Origin: Nitriliruptoraceae bacterium
GTDB taxonomy: Bacteria > Actinomycetota > Nitriliruptoria > Nitriliruptorales > Nitriliruptoraceae
DNA: 7,513 nt
NCBI GenBank assembly: GCA_007116505.1
Contig: SKII01000106.1
Location: 1-7,513 of the forward strand
Direction: 5' to 3'
Shown here: in pieces, positions 1-6,254 of the stretch
Layout: every line of letters begins with the position of its first letter
Numbering within the stretch: the stretch's first letter is position 1
Notes under the pieces: generated by a model
What the model was told of the DNA's origin: nothing
The model's database searches: none
What the model saw: the letters and a program-made list of their open reading frames with translations, nothing else
Made by a program: the position numbers and the translations under genes

Positions 1-2325
1 AAGATCGCCGCCCGGCTCGCGCTCGGCTACACGCTCGACGAGATCGCGAACGACATCACCGGACGGACGCGCGCCGCGTTCGAGCCGTCGATCGACTACG
101 TGGTCGTGAAGGTCCCTCGGTTCGACTTCGAGAAGTTCCCCGGCTCCGACGACACGCTGACGACGCGGATGCACTCCGTCGGCGAGGCGATGGCGTTCGG
201 GCGCTCCTTCCGCGACGCGTTCCAGCGCGCGCTGCGCAGCCTGGAGGACGGCACGATCGGCTTCCACCGCGCTGACGACGGCTGCGATGAGGCGACGCTG
301 CGTGCTGACCTGTCGCGGCCGAACCCGCGCCGCATCCTGCGCACCGCCCAGGCGCTCGCGCGAGGGATGGACCCCGAGGAGGTGGCGCGCCTCACGGCCT
401 TCGACCCGTGGTTCGTCGACCAGATGGTGCAGCTCACCGAGCTCCACGCCCGCGTCGCCGCCGCCGGTCCGGCGATCCTCGAGGACGCGGCGCTGCTGCG
501 AGCGGCGAAGCGTGACGGGGTGGGGGACCGCCTCATCGCGGAGCTCGCCTCGCTCACCGAGGGTGAGGTCCGTGCCGCGCGGCATCGCATGGGGCTGCGC
601 CCGGTCTACCGGACGGTCGACACGTGTGCTGCGGAGTTCGACTCGACGACCCCGTACCACTACGCGACGTACGACGAGGAGGACGAGGTCGCCCCGCACG
701 ACCGGCGGTCCGTGATCGTGCTCGGCTCGGGGCCGAACCGCATCGGCCAGGGCGTCGAGTTCGACTACTGCTGCGTGCACGCCGTCCTCGCCCTCAAGGA
801 CGCCGGCTACGAGACCATCATGGTCAACTGCAACCCGGAGACCGTCTCGACCGACTACGACACGGCCGATCGCCTCTACTTCGAGCCGCTGTCGCTCGAG
901 GACGTGCTCGAGGTCATCGACCGTGAGCGCCCCGCCGGTGTCATCGTGCAGTTCGGTGGGCAGACGCCCCTCAAGCTCGCCCGCGGTCTCGCGGACGCCG
1001 GCGTGCCGATCTGGGGCACGTCGCCCGACGCGATCGAGACGGCGGAGGACCGTGGGCTCTTCGCCGCGATGATGGACGACATCGGCGCTCGGATGCCGGC
1101 GGGCGGGACGGCACGGAGCGCGGAGGAGGCTGCGGAGGTCGCCGGGAGGATCGGCTACCCGGTCCTCGTCCGGCCATCGTTCGTGCTCGGTGGACGTGCC
1201 ATGCGCATCGTCGACGACCCGGCGGCGCTCGCTCGGGAGGTCGGTGCCGCCCTCGAGGCGGCCGGGGATCAGACCATCCTCGTCGACCGCTTCCTCGAGT
1301 CGGCGATCGAGGTCGACGTCGACGTCGTGTTCGACGGGGAGGAGCTGCTCGTCGGCGGCATCCTGGAGCACATCGAGGAGGCTGGCGTCCACTCGGGCGA
1401 CTCGGCCTGCGCCATCCCACCGGTGACCCTGTCGCGCGACCTCGAGCGCGAGGTCATGGACGTCGCCGGTCGCATCGCGAAGGGGCTCGGCGTCGTGGGG
1501 CTCATGAACGTGCAGTTCGCCGTCCGCGACCAGCAGCTGTTCTGCATCGAGGCGAACCCCCGCGCCTCGCGCACGGTCCCGTTCGTCTCGAAGGCCATCG
1601 GGACGCCGCTCGCGAAGGTGGCCGCACGCGTCATGGCGGGCACCTCCCTCGCCGAGCTGCGAGCAGAGGGCGTGCTCCCCGTCCACGGCTACGACCCCGA
1701 CCTGCTCCAGCACGTCGCGGTGAAGGAGGCCGTGCTGCCCTTCGAGCGCTTCCCGGGGGCCGACCCGGCGCTGACGCCGGAGATGCGCTCCACCGGTGAG
1801 GTGATGGGGATCGCTGACGACTTCGGCGACGCGGTCGCGCGTGCCCAGGGCGGGACCGGGACGCTCACGCTGCCGCGGAGCGGCACGGTGTTCGTCTCGG
1901 TCGCCGACCGTGACAAGCGCGCTGTCGTGCTGGTCGCGCGCCGGCTCGTCGACCTCGGCATGGACCTGCTCGCGACGGACGGGACGGCGCGCGTCCTGAA
2001 GCGCTGGGGGGTCCCGGTCACCCGCATCGGGAAGATCACGGAGGGCGACGATGCCATCGTGCGCGGGCTGCGTGACGGCGGCATCGTGCTCGTCCTCAAC
2101 ACGCCGTTCGGGGCCGACGCCCGTGGCGACGGCATCCTCATCCGGCAGACCGCCGTCAGCCACGGCGTGCCGTGCGTGACGACCGTCGCCGGGATGAGCG
2201 CGGCACTCCTCGGCGTCGAGGCGCTGCAGCGGGACGGCTTCGAGGTCCGCTCCCTGCAGGACCGGCATGCCGGGGTGCTCGCCCGGCTCGCCGGACGGAC
2301 CGCCGAGCCCGAGGTCGGCGCATGA
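1..2325 (+). CDS. carB: Carbamoyl phosphate synthase large subunit, C-terminal ~774 residues (5' end outside window)
   Basis: This subunit uses ammonia from the CarA glutaminase, bicarbonate and two ATP to make carbamoyl phosphate for pyrimidine and arginine synthesis. The frame is open from base 1 and begins in the end of the first ATP-grasp (carboxyphosphate) half, with KIAARLALGYTLDEI and the SIDYVVVKVPRF segment. About 300 N-terminal residues of a ~1,070-1,100-residue protein are therefore missing. The oligomerisation domain follows. The second ATP-grasp half has GSGPNRIGQG (724-753), VNCNPETVSTDYDT (823-864), RPSFVLGGRAM, and EANPRASRTVPFVSKA from 1549. The MGS-like allosteric domain (about 1880-2300) keeps positions matching E. 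coli UMP/IMP-site residues: Ser (1897), Lys (1915), Thr (1975, 1984), Lys (2032) and Asn (2098). Thr1017 of E. coli is Pro here (2104). The TGA stop overlaps the pyrK ATG. There is no frameshift or missing motif. The assignment is certain. Confidence 0.98.
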   Translation, partial: KIAARLALGYTLDEIANDITGRTRAAFEPSIDYVVVKVPRFDFEKFPGSDDTLTTRMHSVGEAMAFGRSFRDAFQRALRSLEDGTIGFHRADDGCDEATLRADLSRPNPRRILRTAQALARGMDPEEVARLTAFDPWFVDQMVQLTELHARVAAAGPAILEDAALLRAAKRDGVGDRLIAELASLTEGEVRAARHRMGLRPVYRTVDTCAAEFDSTTPYHYATYDEEDEVAPHDRRSVIVLGSGPNRIGQGVEFDYCCVHAVLALKDAGYETIMVNCNPETVSTDYDTADRLYFEPLSLEDVLEVIDRERPAGVIVQFGGQTPLKLARGLADAGVPIWGTSPDAIETAEDRGLFAAMMDDIGARMPAGGTARSAEEAAEVAGRIGYPVLVRPSFVLGGRAMRIVDDPAALAREVGAALEAAGDQTILVDRFLESAIEVDVDVVFDGEELLVGGILEHIEEAGVHSGDSACAIPPVTLSRDLEREVMDVAGRIAKGLGVVGLMNVQFAVRDQQLFCIEANPRASRTVPFVSKAIGTPLAKVAARVMAGTSLAELRAEGVLPVHGYDPDLLQHVAVKEAVLPFERFPGADPALTPEMRSTGEVMGIADDFGDAVARAQGGTGTLTLPRSGTVFVSVADRDKRAVVLVARRLVDLGMDLLATDGTARVLKRWGVPVTRIGKITEGDDAIVRGLRDGGIVLVLNTPFGADARGDGILIRQTAVSHGVPCVTTVAGMSAALLGVEALQRDGFEVRSLQDRHAGVLARLAGRTAEPEVGA

Positions 2326-3230
2326 GCGTGCCCGACGTGCAGGGGCGCGTGGATCGCGACGGTCCGGCCCGGGTCGTCGCCGAGGTCGTGACGCGTCGAC
2401 GGAGCGGCCCGTACGTCACCCTCGTGCTCGCAGCGCCGGACCTCGCCAGCCGATGCACGCCGGGGCAGTTCCTCGAGGTCGCGGTGGAGGCCCCGGGGAC
2501 GTTGCTCCGGCGACCGCTCTCGGTGGCGCGTGCCGAGTCCGGAGCCGGCGGTGTCGGCACGGTCGAGCTGGTCGTCGGTCCGGACGGGCCCGGCTCGGCA
2601 TGGCTCGCCGACGTCGAGGTGGGGAGGAAGCTCGACGTCGTCGGTCCGCTCGGCCGGCCCTTCCCGCTGCCGCAGCGCCCAGCGAGCTGCCTGCTCGTCG
2701 GTGGCGGCTACGGCGCGGCCCCGCTCCACTACCTCACGGAGGTCCTCGTCCCGCTCGGACATCGTGTCGACCTCATCGTCGGCGCGTCGAGCGAGTCCAC
2801 GCTGCTCCACTCCCTCGAGGCGAAGCGCATCGCGCACAGCGTGCAGGTCACCACCGACGACGGCAGCGCCGGCATCCACGGCCGCGTCACCGACGCCATG
2901 CCGGACGCCGTCGCGCGCGGACGGAGCGACGTGATCTATGCGTGCGGTCCGAACGCGATGCTCGCCGCCGTGTCCGCGGTGGGGGAGCGACTCGGTGTCC
3001 CGGTGAGGGTGGCGCTCGAGGAGAGGATGGCCTGCGGGCTCGGCATCTGCTTCACCTGCGTGATCCCGGTGCGCGACCGCGAGGGCGAGGTGCAGATGCG
3101 CCGCTCGTGCATCGACGGTCCGGTCATGGACGGGGCCCGCGTCGACTGGCGTGCGATGGGCCTCGGTGCTGCCGTCGACGCCGCCGAGGCGATGGCTCTC
3201 GCGCCTCAGCGCACGGAGGAGGACCGATGA
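2322..3230 (+). CDS. pyrK: Dihydroorotate dehydrogenase B, electron-transfer subunit PyrK (FAD, [2Fe-2S])
   Basis: PyrK passes electrons from the PyrD flavin through a [2Fe-2S] cluster and FAD to NAD+ in the class 1B dihydroorotate dehydrogenase. The 302-residue protein has a ferredoxin-reductase-like FAD domain with RRPLS (63-67). Its NAD-binding domain has GGGYGAAPL (127-135) and YACGPNAML (206-214). The C-terminal cluster domain has Cys238, Cys243, Cys246 and Cys263 in the C-x4-C-x2-C-x16-C spacing expected of PyrK. At ~300 residues it is somewhat longer than the common ~260, partly from a C-terminal tail of about 30 residues. The ATG at 2322 forms an ATGA overlap with carB. The open frame runs further upstream, but only inside carB, and the homology starts near this ATG. 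The direct partner pyrD follows with another ATGA overlap, which strongly supports PyrK over a generic ferredoxin reductase. Confidence 0.95.
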   Translation: MSVPDVQGRVDRDGPARVVAEVVTRRRSGPYVTLVLAAPDLASRCTPGQFLEVAVEAPGTLLRRPLSVARAESGAGGVGTVELVVGPDGPGSAWLADVEVGRKLDVVGPLGRPFPLPQRPASCLLVGGGYGAAPLHYLTEVLVPLGHRVDLIVGASSESTLLHSLEAKRIAHSVQVTTDDGSAGIHGRVTDAMPDAVARGRSDVIYACGPNAMLAAVSAVGERLGVPVRVALEERMACGLGICFTCVIPVRDREGEVQMRRSCIDGPVMDGARVDWRAMGLGAAVDAAEAMALAPQRTEEDR

Positions 3231-4195
3231 CGGCGCACCCGCACGGCAGCGCGGCCCCGGCCGGGGCGCACGTCGACCTGACGACGAGCATCGCCGGTCT
3301 CGACCTCGCGAACCCGATCGTGACCGCCTCCGGCTGCTTCGCGTCGGGGCGCGAGATGGACCGCTTCGTCGACGTCGGCAGCATCGGCGCGGTCGTGGTG
3401 AAGTCCGTCACGCGCGCTCCGCGGAAGGGGCTCCCGACGCCCCGGATGGTCGAGACGCCCTCGGGCATGCTCAACGCCATCGGCCTGCAGAACCCCGGCG
3501 TCGACGCGTGGCTCGAGGAGGACCTGCCCTGGCTCGTGGAGCACGGCGCGACGACCGTCGTCTCCATCGCCGGCGACACGGTCGAGGACTTCGCGCACGT
3601 CGCGCGGCGCCTGCGCGGAGCGGAGGGTGTCGCCGCGATCGAGGTGAACCTCTCATGCCCCAACGTCGAGCATCGTGGCCTGGTGTTCGCGCTCGACCCG
3701 ACGGCGTCGGCGGAGCTGATCCGGGCCGTCGCACGCGTCGCCGACGTACCGGTGCTCGCGAAGCTGAGCGCTGACGCGAGCGACGTCGTCGCGGTCGCCT
3801 CCGCCGTCGTCGGTGCAGGAGCCGACGGCCTCACGTTGATCAACACGATCCTCGGGATGGCGATCGACCCCGTGACCGGGCTCCCCGAGCTCGCGAACAC
3901 CTACGGGGGCCTCAGCGGGCCCGCGATCCGGCCGGTCGCCGTCCGGGTCGTCCATCAGGTGCACAGCGCACTGCCCGACGTTCCGATCGTCGGGTGCGGG
4001 GGTGTCCGCACCGTCGAGGACGTCGTGCAGTTCCTCCGGGCGGGGGCCAGCGCGGTGGCCGTCGGGACGGGCGGCTTCGTGGACCCCTTCGCGACCGAGA
4101 CGCTGCGCGACGGACTCGCGGCCTGGCTCGCCGAGCATGGACACGCGAGCGTGCGCGAGCTCATCGGGGCGGTCGCCACGCGGGGTGCACGGTGA
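3227..4195 (+). CDS. pyrD: Dihydroorotate dehydrogenase, class 1B catalytic subunit
   Basis: This FMN-dependent TIM-barrel enzyme oxidises dihydroorotate to orotate, the fourth step of UMP synthesis, and hands electrons to PyrK. It is 322 residues long. Class 1 signatures include NPIVTASGCF (29-38), VVKSVT with Lys59, LNAIGLQNPGV (82-92) and NLSCPNV with the catalytic base Cys144; class 2 enzymes have Ser here. It also has VLAKLS with Lys179, LINTILGMAID (204-214), GGLSGPAIRP (227-236), GCGGV (256-260) and VGTGGF near the phosphate site. There is no N-terminal membrane-anchoring extension of the quinone-linked class 2 type, so it should be cytosolic. GGAGGAGG at 3215-3222 lies 4 bases before the ATG, which overlaps the pyrK stop (ATGA). 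The first ~17 residues are Ala/His/Pro-rich and not conserved. The class 1B call rests on pairing with pyrK. Confidence 0.96.
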   Translation: MTAHPHGSAAPAGAHVDLTTSIAGLDLANPIVTASGCFASGREMDRFVDVGSIGAVVVKSVTRAPRKGLPTPRMVETPSGMLNAIGLQNPGVDAWLEEDLPWLVEHGATTVVSIAGDTVEDFAHVARRLRGAEGVAAIEVNLSCPNVEHRGLVFALDPTASAELIRAVARVADVPVLAKLSADASDVVAVASAVVGAGADGLTLINTILGMAIDPVTGLPELANTYGGLSGPAIRPVAVRVVHQVHSALPDVPIVGCGGVRTVEDVVQFLRAGASAVAVGTGGFVDPFATETLRDGLAAWLAEHGHASVRELIGAVATRGAR

Positions 4196-4896
4196 GCGGC
4201 GCGCCGGAGGGACCCGGCTCGCGCGTGGTCGTCGCTCTCGACGTCGACGAGCTCGAGGCTGCTGTCGGCCTCGCGCGCCGTCTCGCCGGACACGTCGGAT
4301 GGATGAAGGTCGGGCTCGAGCTGTTCACCCGCGAGGGGCCGCGCGCCGTCGCCGCGATCGCCGAGCATGCGCCGGTGTTCCTCGACCTGAAGCTCCACGA
4401 CATCCCGACGACGGTCGCGCGCAGCGTCGCGTCCGCGGCGGCGCTCGACGTCGGGCTCCTCACCGTGCATGCGTCGGGTGGTGCTGCGATGCTGAACGCT
4501 GCGGCTGAGGCGGCTGGCGAGGCCTCGGGCGGGCGCCTCCGGTTGCTCGCGGTCACGGTGCTCACGTCGACGAGCGACACCGAGCTCGCGGCGATGGGCA
4601 TGGACGCAGCGGCGGTCCAGGTACCTCGGCTCGCGGCCCTCGCGGTCGCGAGCGGCATCGACGGTCTGGTCTGCGCACCTGCGGACCTCGGCCGCGTACG
4701 GGAGGCGGTCGGTGCAGCGCCGCTCGTCGTCACCCCGGGCATCCGTGCGGAGACGACCGCGGTCGACGACCACGCTCGGGCGATGAGCGCCGCGCAGGCG
4801 GTGGGCTCCGGCGCGGACCTGCTCGTCATCGGTCGGCCCATCACCCGGGCGGCCGACCCCGTCGCCGCGGTCGAGGGCATCGTCGCGACCCTCTGA
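4192..4896 (+). CDS. pyrF: Orotidine 5'-phosphate decarboxylase, short type 1 form
   Basis: PyrF decarboxylates OMP to UMP, the last step of the pathway. The 234-residue protein is a single TIM barrel. VALDVD (14-19) opens the first strand, MKVG carries Lys39, and the catalytic D-x-K-x-x-D motif is FLDLKLHDIP (Asp65, Lys67, Asp70). TPGIR (181-185) and IGRPIT (213-218) form the phosphate-binding end. Length and motifs fit the type 1 enzyme of E. coli and Bacillus rather than the longer type 2 enzyme known from Mycobacterium. The GTG start overlaps the pyrD stop as GTGA. The Shine-Dalgarno is weak (CGGGGTG upstream), so translation probably depends on coupling to pyrD. The last codons (CTC TGA) are the first unit of the tandem repeat that follows. 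Confidence 0.96.
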   Translation: MSGAPEGPGSRVVVALDVDELEAAVGLARRLAGHVGWMKVGLELFTREGPRAVAAIAEHAPVFLDLKLHDIPTTVARSVASAAALDVGLLTVHASGGAAMLNAAAEAAGEASGGRLRLLAVTVLTSTSDTELAAMGMDAAAVQVPRLAALAVASGIDGLVCAPADLGRVREAVGAAPLVVTPGIRAETTAVDDHARAMSAAQAVGSGADLLVIGRPITRAADPVAAVEGIVATL

Positions 4897-4960
4897 GCGC
4901 GACGCTCTGAGCGCGGCCCTCTGAGCGCGGCCCTCTGAGCGCGGCCCTCTGAGCGCGCAG
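4891..4960. repeat. 14-bp tandem repeat, 5 units, at the pyrF/pyrE convergent junction
   Basis: Five head-to-tail 14-bp units fit exactly into 70 bases: 4891-4904, 4905-4918, 4919-4932, 4933-4946 and 4947-4960. The three central units are identical (CTCTGAGCGCGGCC). The first ends in GACG instead of GGCC, and the last ends in GCAG. Unit 1 contains the final Leu codon and TGA stop of pyrF. The array occupies nearly all of the 67 bases between the pyrF and pyrE stop codons. Because 14 is not a multiple of 3, the repeated TGA falls in all three plus-strand frames (4894, 4908, 4922). GCGC and GGCC within the units are self-complementary and allow short stems between neighbours, but no T-run follows, so this is not a canonical intrinsic terminator. 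Expansion by slipped-strand replication is the simplest origin. Confidence 0.93.
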
Positions 4961-4963
4961 GCC

Positions 4964-5644
4964 TCAGGCGGGACGGGCGCCGTACTGCTCGAGGTGGCGT
5001 CCGATGCGTGCGAGGTCCTCGTCGTCGACCCCGCGGCCGTGCAGCCGCTCTGCGAGGTCCCGGACGGTCGCGAGCGCAGCGACGCGCAGACCGAGGGAAC
5101 GTCCGATGCCGTCGAGCGCGGTCTCCGAGGGATCCTCGGCATGCTCGAGACGGTCCACGCCGACGAGGACACCGACGACCTCGACATCAGCCGTCGCGCG
5201 CAGGAGCGGCACGGAGGCGCGCAGCGACGTGCCGGCGGTGGTCACGTCCTCGAGGATGACGATGCGGTCGCCGTCGCGCGGCTGGGACCCGACGATCGTC
5301 CCACCCTCGCCGTGGTCCTTCGCCTCCTTGCGGTCGAAGCTGAAGCCGACATCGATGCCGCGGCGTCGGAGCGCCAGGGCCGTCGCGACCGCGAGCGGGA
5401 TCCCCTTGTAGGCCGGCCCGAACAGCAGGTCGACCTCAGCGCCGAAGACCTGCTCGACGCCGTCGGCGTAGCACTCGGCCAGCGCCGCCAGTTGCCCGCC
5501 GGTGCGCACCTGCCCGAAGTTGACGAAGTAGGGCGTCGGTCGGCCCGACTTCGTCACGAGGTCCCCGAAGCGGAGCGCCTCCGCGTCCATGAGGACGTCG
5601 AGGAGCCGCGCGACCCCTTCGGCGTCGAGCGCACGTTCAGCCAC
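4964..5644 (-). CDS. pyrE: Orotate phosphoribosyltransferase, long E. coli-like form
   Basis: PyrE couples orotate to PRPP to give OMP, the fifth step of UMP synthesis. The 226-residue protein has FGPAYKGIPLAV (75-86), the catalytic flexible loop RKEAKDHGEGG (105-115), and the PRPP-binding ILEDVTTAGTS (130-140). The N-terminal SGRPTPYFVNFG segment matches the orotate-side region of PyrE. These motifs resemble the E. coli/eukaryotic type; mycobacterial PyrE is shorter (about 180 residues) and has a different loop. I chose GTG at 5644 because AGGAGG (minus strand, 5656-5651) sits 6 bases upstream and homology starts there. The open frame to 5830 encodes Ser/Arg/Thr-rich shadow sequence inside the nucleotidase gene. 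The start overlaps the upstream gene by 8 bases, so the two form one unit. It converges on pyrF instead of joining the pyr operon. Confidence 0.95.
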   Translation of the reverse strand: MAERALDAEGVARLLDVLMDAEALRFGDLVTKSGRPTPYFVNFGQVRTGGQLAALAECYADGVEQVFGAEVDLLFGPAYKGIPLAVATALALRRRGIDVGFSFDRKEAKDHGEGGTIVGSQPRDGDRIVILEDVTTAGTSLRASVPLLRATADVEVVGVLVGVDRLEHAEDPSETALDGIGRSLGLRVAALATVRDLAERLHGRGVDDEDLARIGRHLEQYGARPA

Positions 5645-6254
5645 CGAGATCCTCCTCCTCGTCCGCGCTGTCGCGCGCAGGGTCACCGTCGAGGCGGTCG
5701 AGCACCAGCGGCTCCACCTCGGCCCAGCTCCTGACCCTCGGGCCGTCCAGGTGACGGTTGTAGAGCTGGTCGAACACGACGGCCGTGCGCCCAGCGGCAC
5801 GCAGGTTGTCGATGTTGTGCGGGCTGTCATCGAGGTAGACGTCGGCCCCCACCATCGCCTTGTCGCCGATGAAGCACAGGTCCCGGTAGGGGATGTCGTG
5901 CTGGTCGAGCCATACGGCCGTGTCGGCCGCGCTCGACTCGTGCAGGCCGTTGAACAGGAGCCGGTGCGTGATGACCCGGATCCATACGCCCGCGTCGGAC
6001 AGGCGCCAGAGCACCTCCGCGACGCCCGGGTACGGCTCCATCGTGCGGAAGATGCCGTCCTCGACGACGGCCACGCGGTGGGCCTCGCGGAAGTCCTCCG
6101 CGCTCATGCCCCACTCGGTGAAGTGCCCGGTCGACGCCTGGGGCGGGAGCGTCTCGGGAGGGACGCCCCGACGCCTCGCGACCGATGCTCGCAGCGCGGC
6201 CTCGTAGTCGCCGCACACACCGTCGAGGTCCACACCGAGCACGAACCCGGGCAT
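5637..6254 (-). CDS. HAD-superfamily 5'(3')-deoxyribonucleotidase-like protein (NT5C family)
   Basis: This is probably a cytosolic Mg2+-dependent phosphatase that removes phosphate from (deoxy)nucleoside monophosphates, by analogy with the NT5C family. The 205-residue protein has HAD motif I GVDLDGVCGDY (Asp9 nucleophile, Asp11), motif II VITHR (Thr96), a motif III lysine in GDKAMVGADVY (Lys132) and motif IV YLDDSPHNI (Asp142, Asp143). A helical cap lies between motifs I and II (about residues 15-80). There is no signal peptide or membrane segment. I chose ATG at 6254 because GGAGG (6264-6260) lies 5 bases upstream. The in-frame ATG at 6266 has no good ribosome site, and the longer open frame is shadow. 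The acidic C-terminal tail (EEED) is encoded by the GAGGAGGAGGA run that also serves as the pyrE ribosome site. Substrate is not shown by the sequence; a pyrimidine monophosphate is inferred from pyrE next door. Confidence 0.82.
   Translation of the reverse strand: MPGFVLGVDLDGVCGDYEAALRASVARRRGVPPETLPPQASTGHFTEWGMSAEDFREAHRVAVVEDGIFRTMEPYPGVAEVLWRLSDAGVWIRVITHRLLFNGLHESSAADTAVWLDQHDIPYRDLCFIGDKAMVGADVYLDDSPHNIDNLRAAGRTAVVFDQLYNRHLDGPRVRSWAEVEPLVLDRLDGDPARDSADEEEDLGG
5651..5660 (-). promoter_or_regulatory. pyrE ribosome binding site inside the nucleotidase gene
   Basis: On the minus strand the run GAGGAGGAGG, followed by A, lies 6 bases before the GTG at 5644. It sits inside the last codons of the nucleotidase gene, where it encodes Glu-Glu-Glu. 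It fixes the pyrE start and implies that ribosomes ending on the upstream gene can reinitiate on pyrE. Confidence 0.8.

Noticed and set aside
1689..2879. 396-codon minus-strand open frame across the carB/pyrK junction
   Set aside because: It is low-complexity Arg/Ser/Thr/Pro sequence with no recognisable motif, lying opposite two certain genes. Long antisense frames are expected at this GC content.
4891..4960. Tandem repeat considered as a CRISPR array or intrinsic terminator
   Set aside because: Units are contiguous with no spacers, and no stable hairpin with a T-run is present.
3955..5187. 410-codon minus-strand open frame spanning pyrD, pyrF and the tandem repeat
   Set aside because: It runs antisense to pyrD and pyrF and crosses into pyrE out of frame. 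The repeated Ala/Arg/Ser stretch in it is just the 14-bp repeat translated.
4994..5734. 246-codon plus-strand open frame opposite pyrE
   Set aside because: The minus strand encodes clear PyrE motifs; this frame is its complement and has no family signature.
5645..5830. 62-codon N-terminal extension of pyrE
   Set aside because: It is Ser/Thr/Arg-rich shadow sequence inside the nucleotidase gene. The ribosome site and homology support GTG at 5644.
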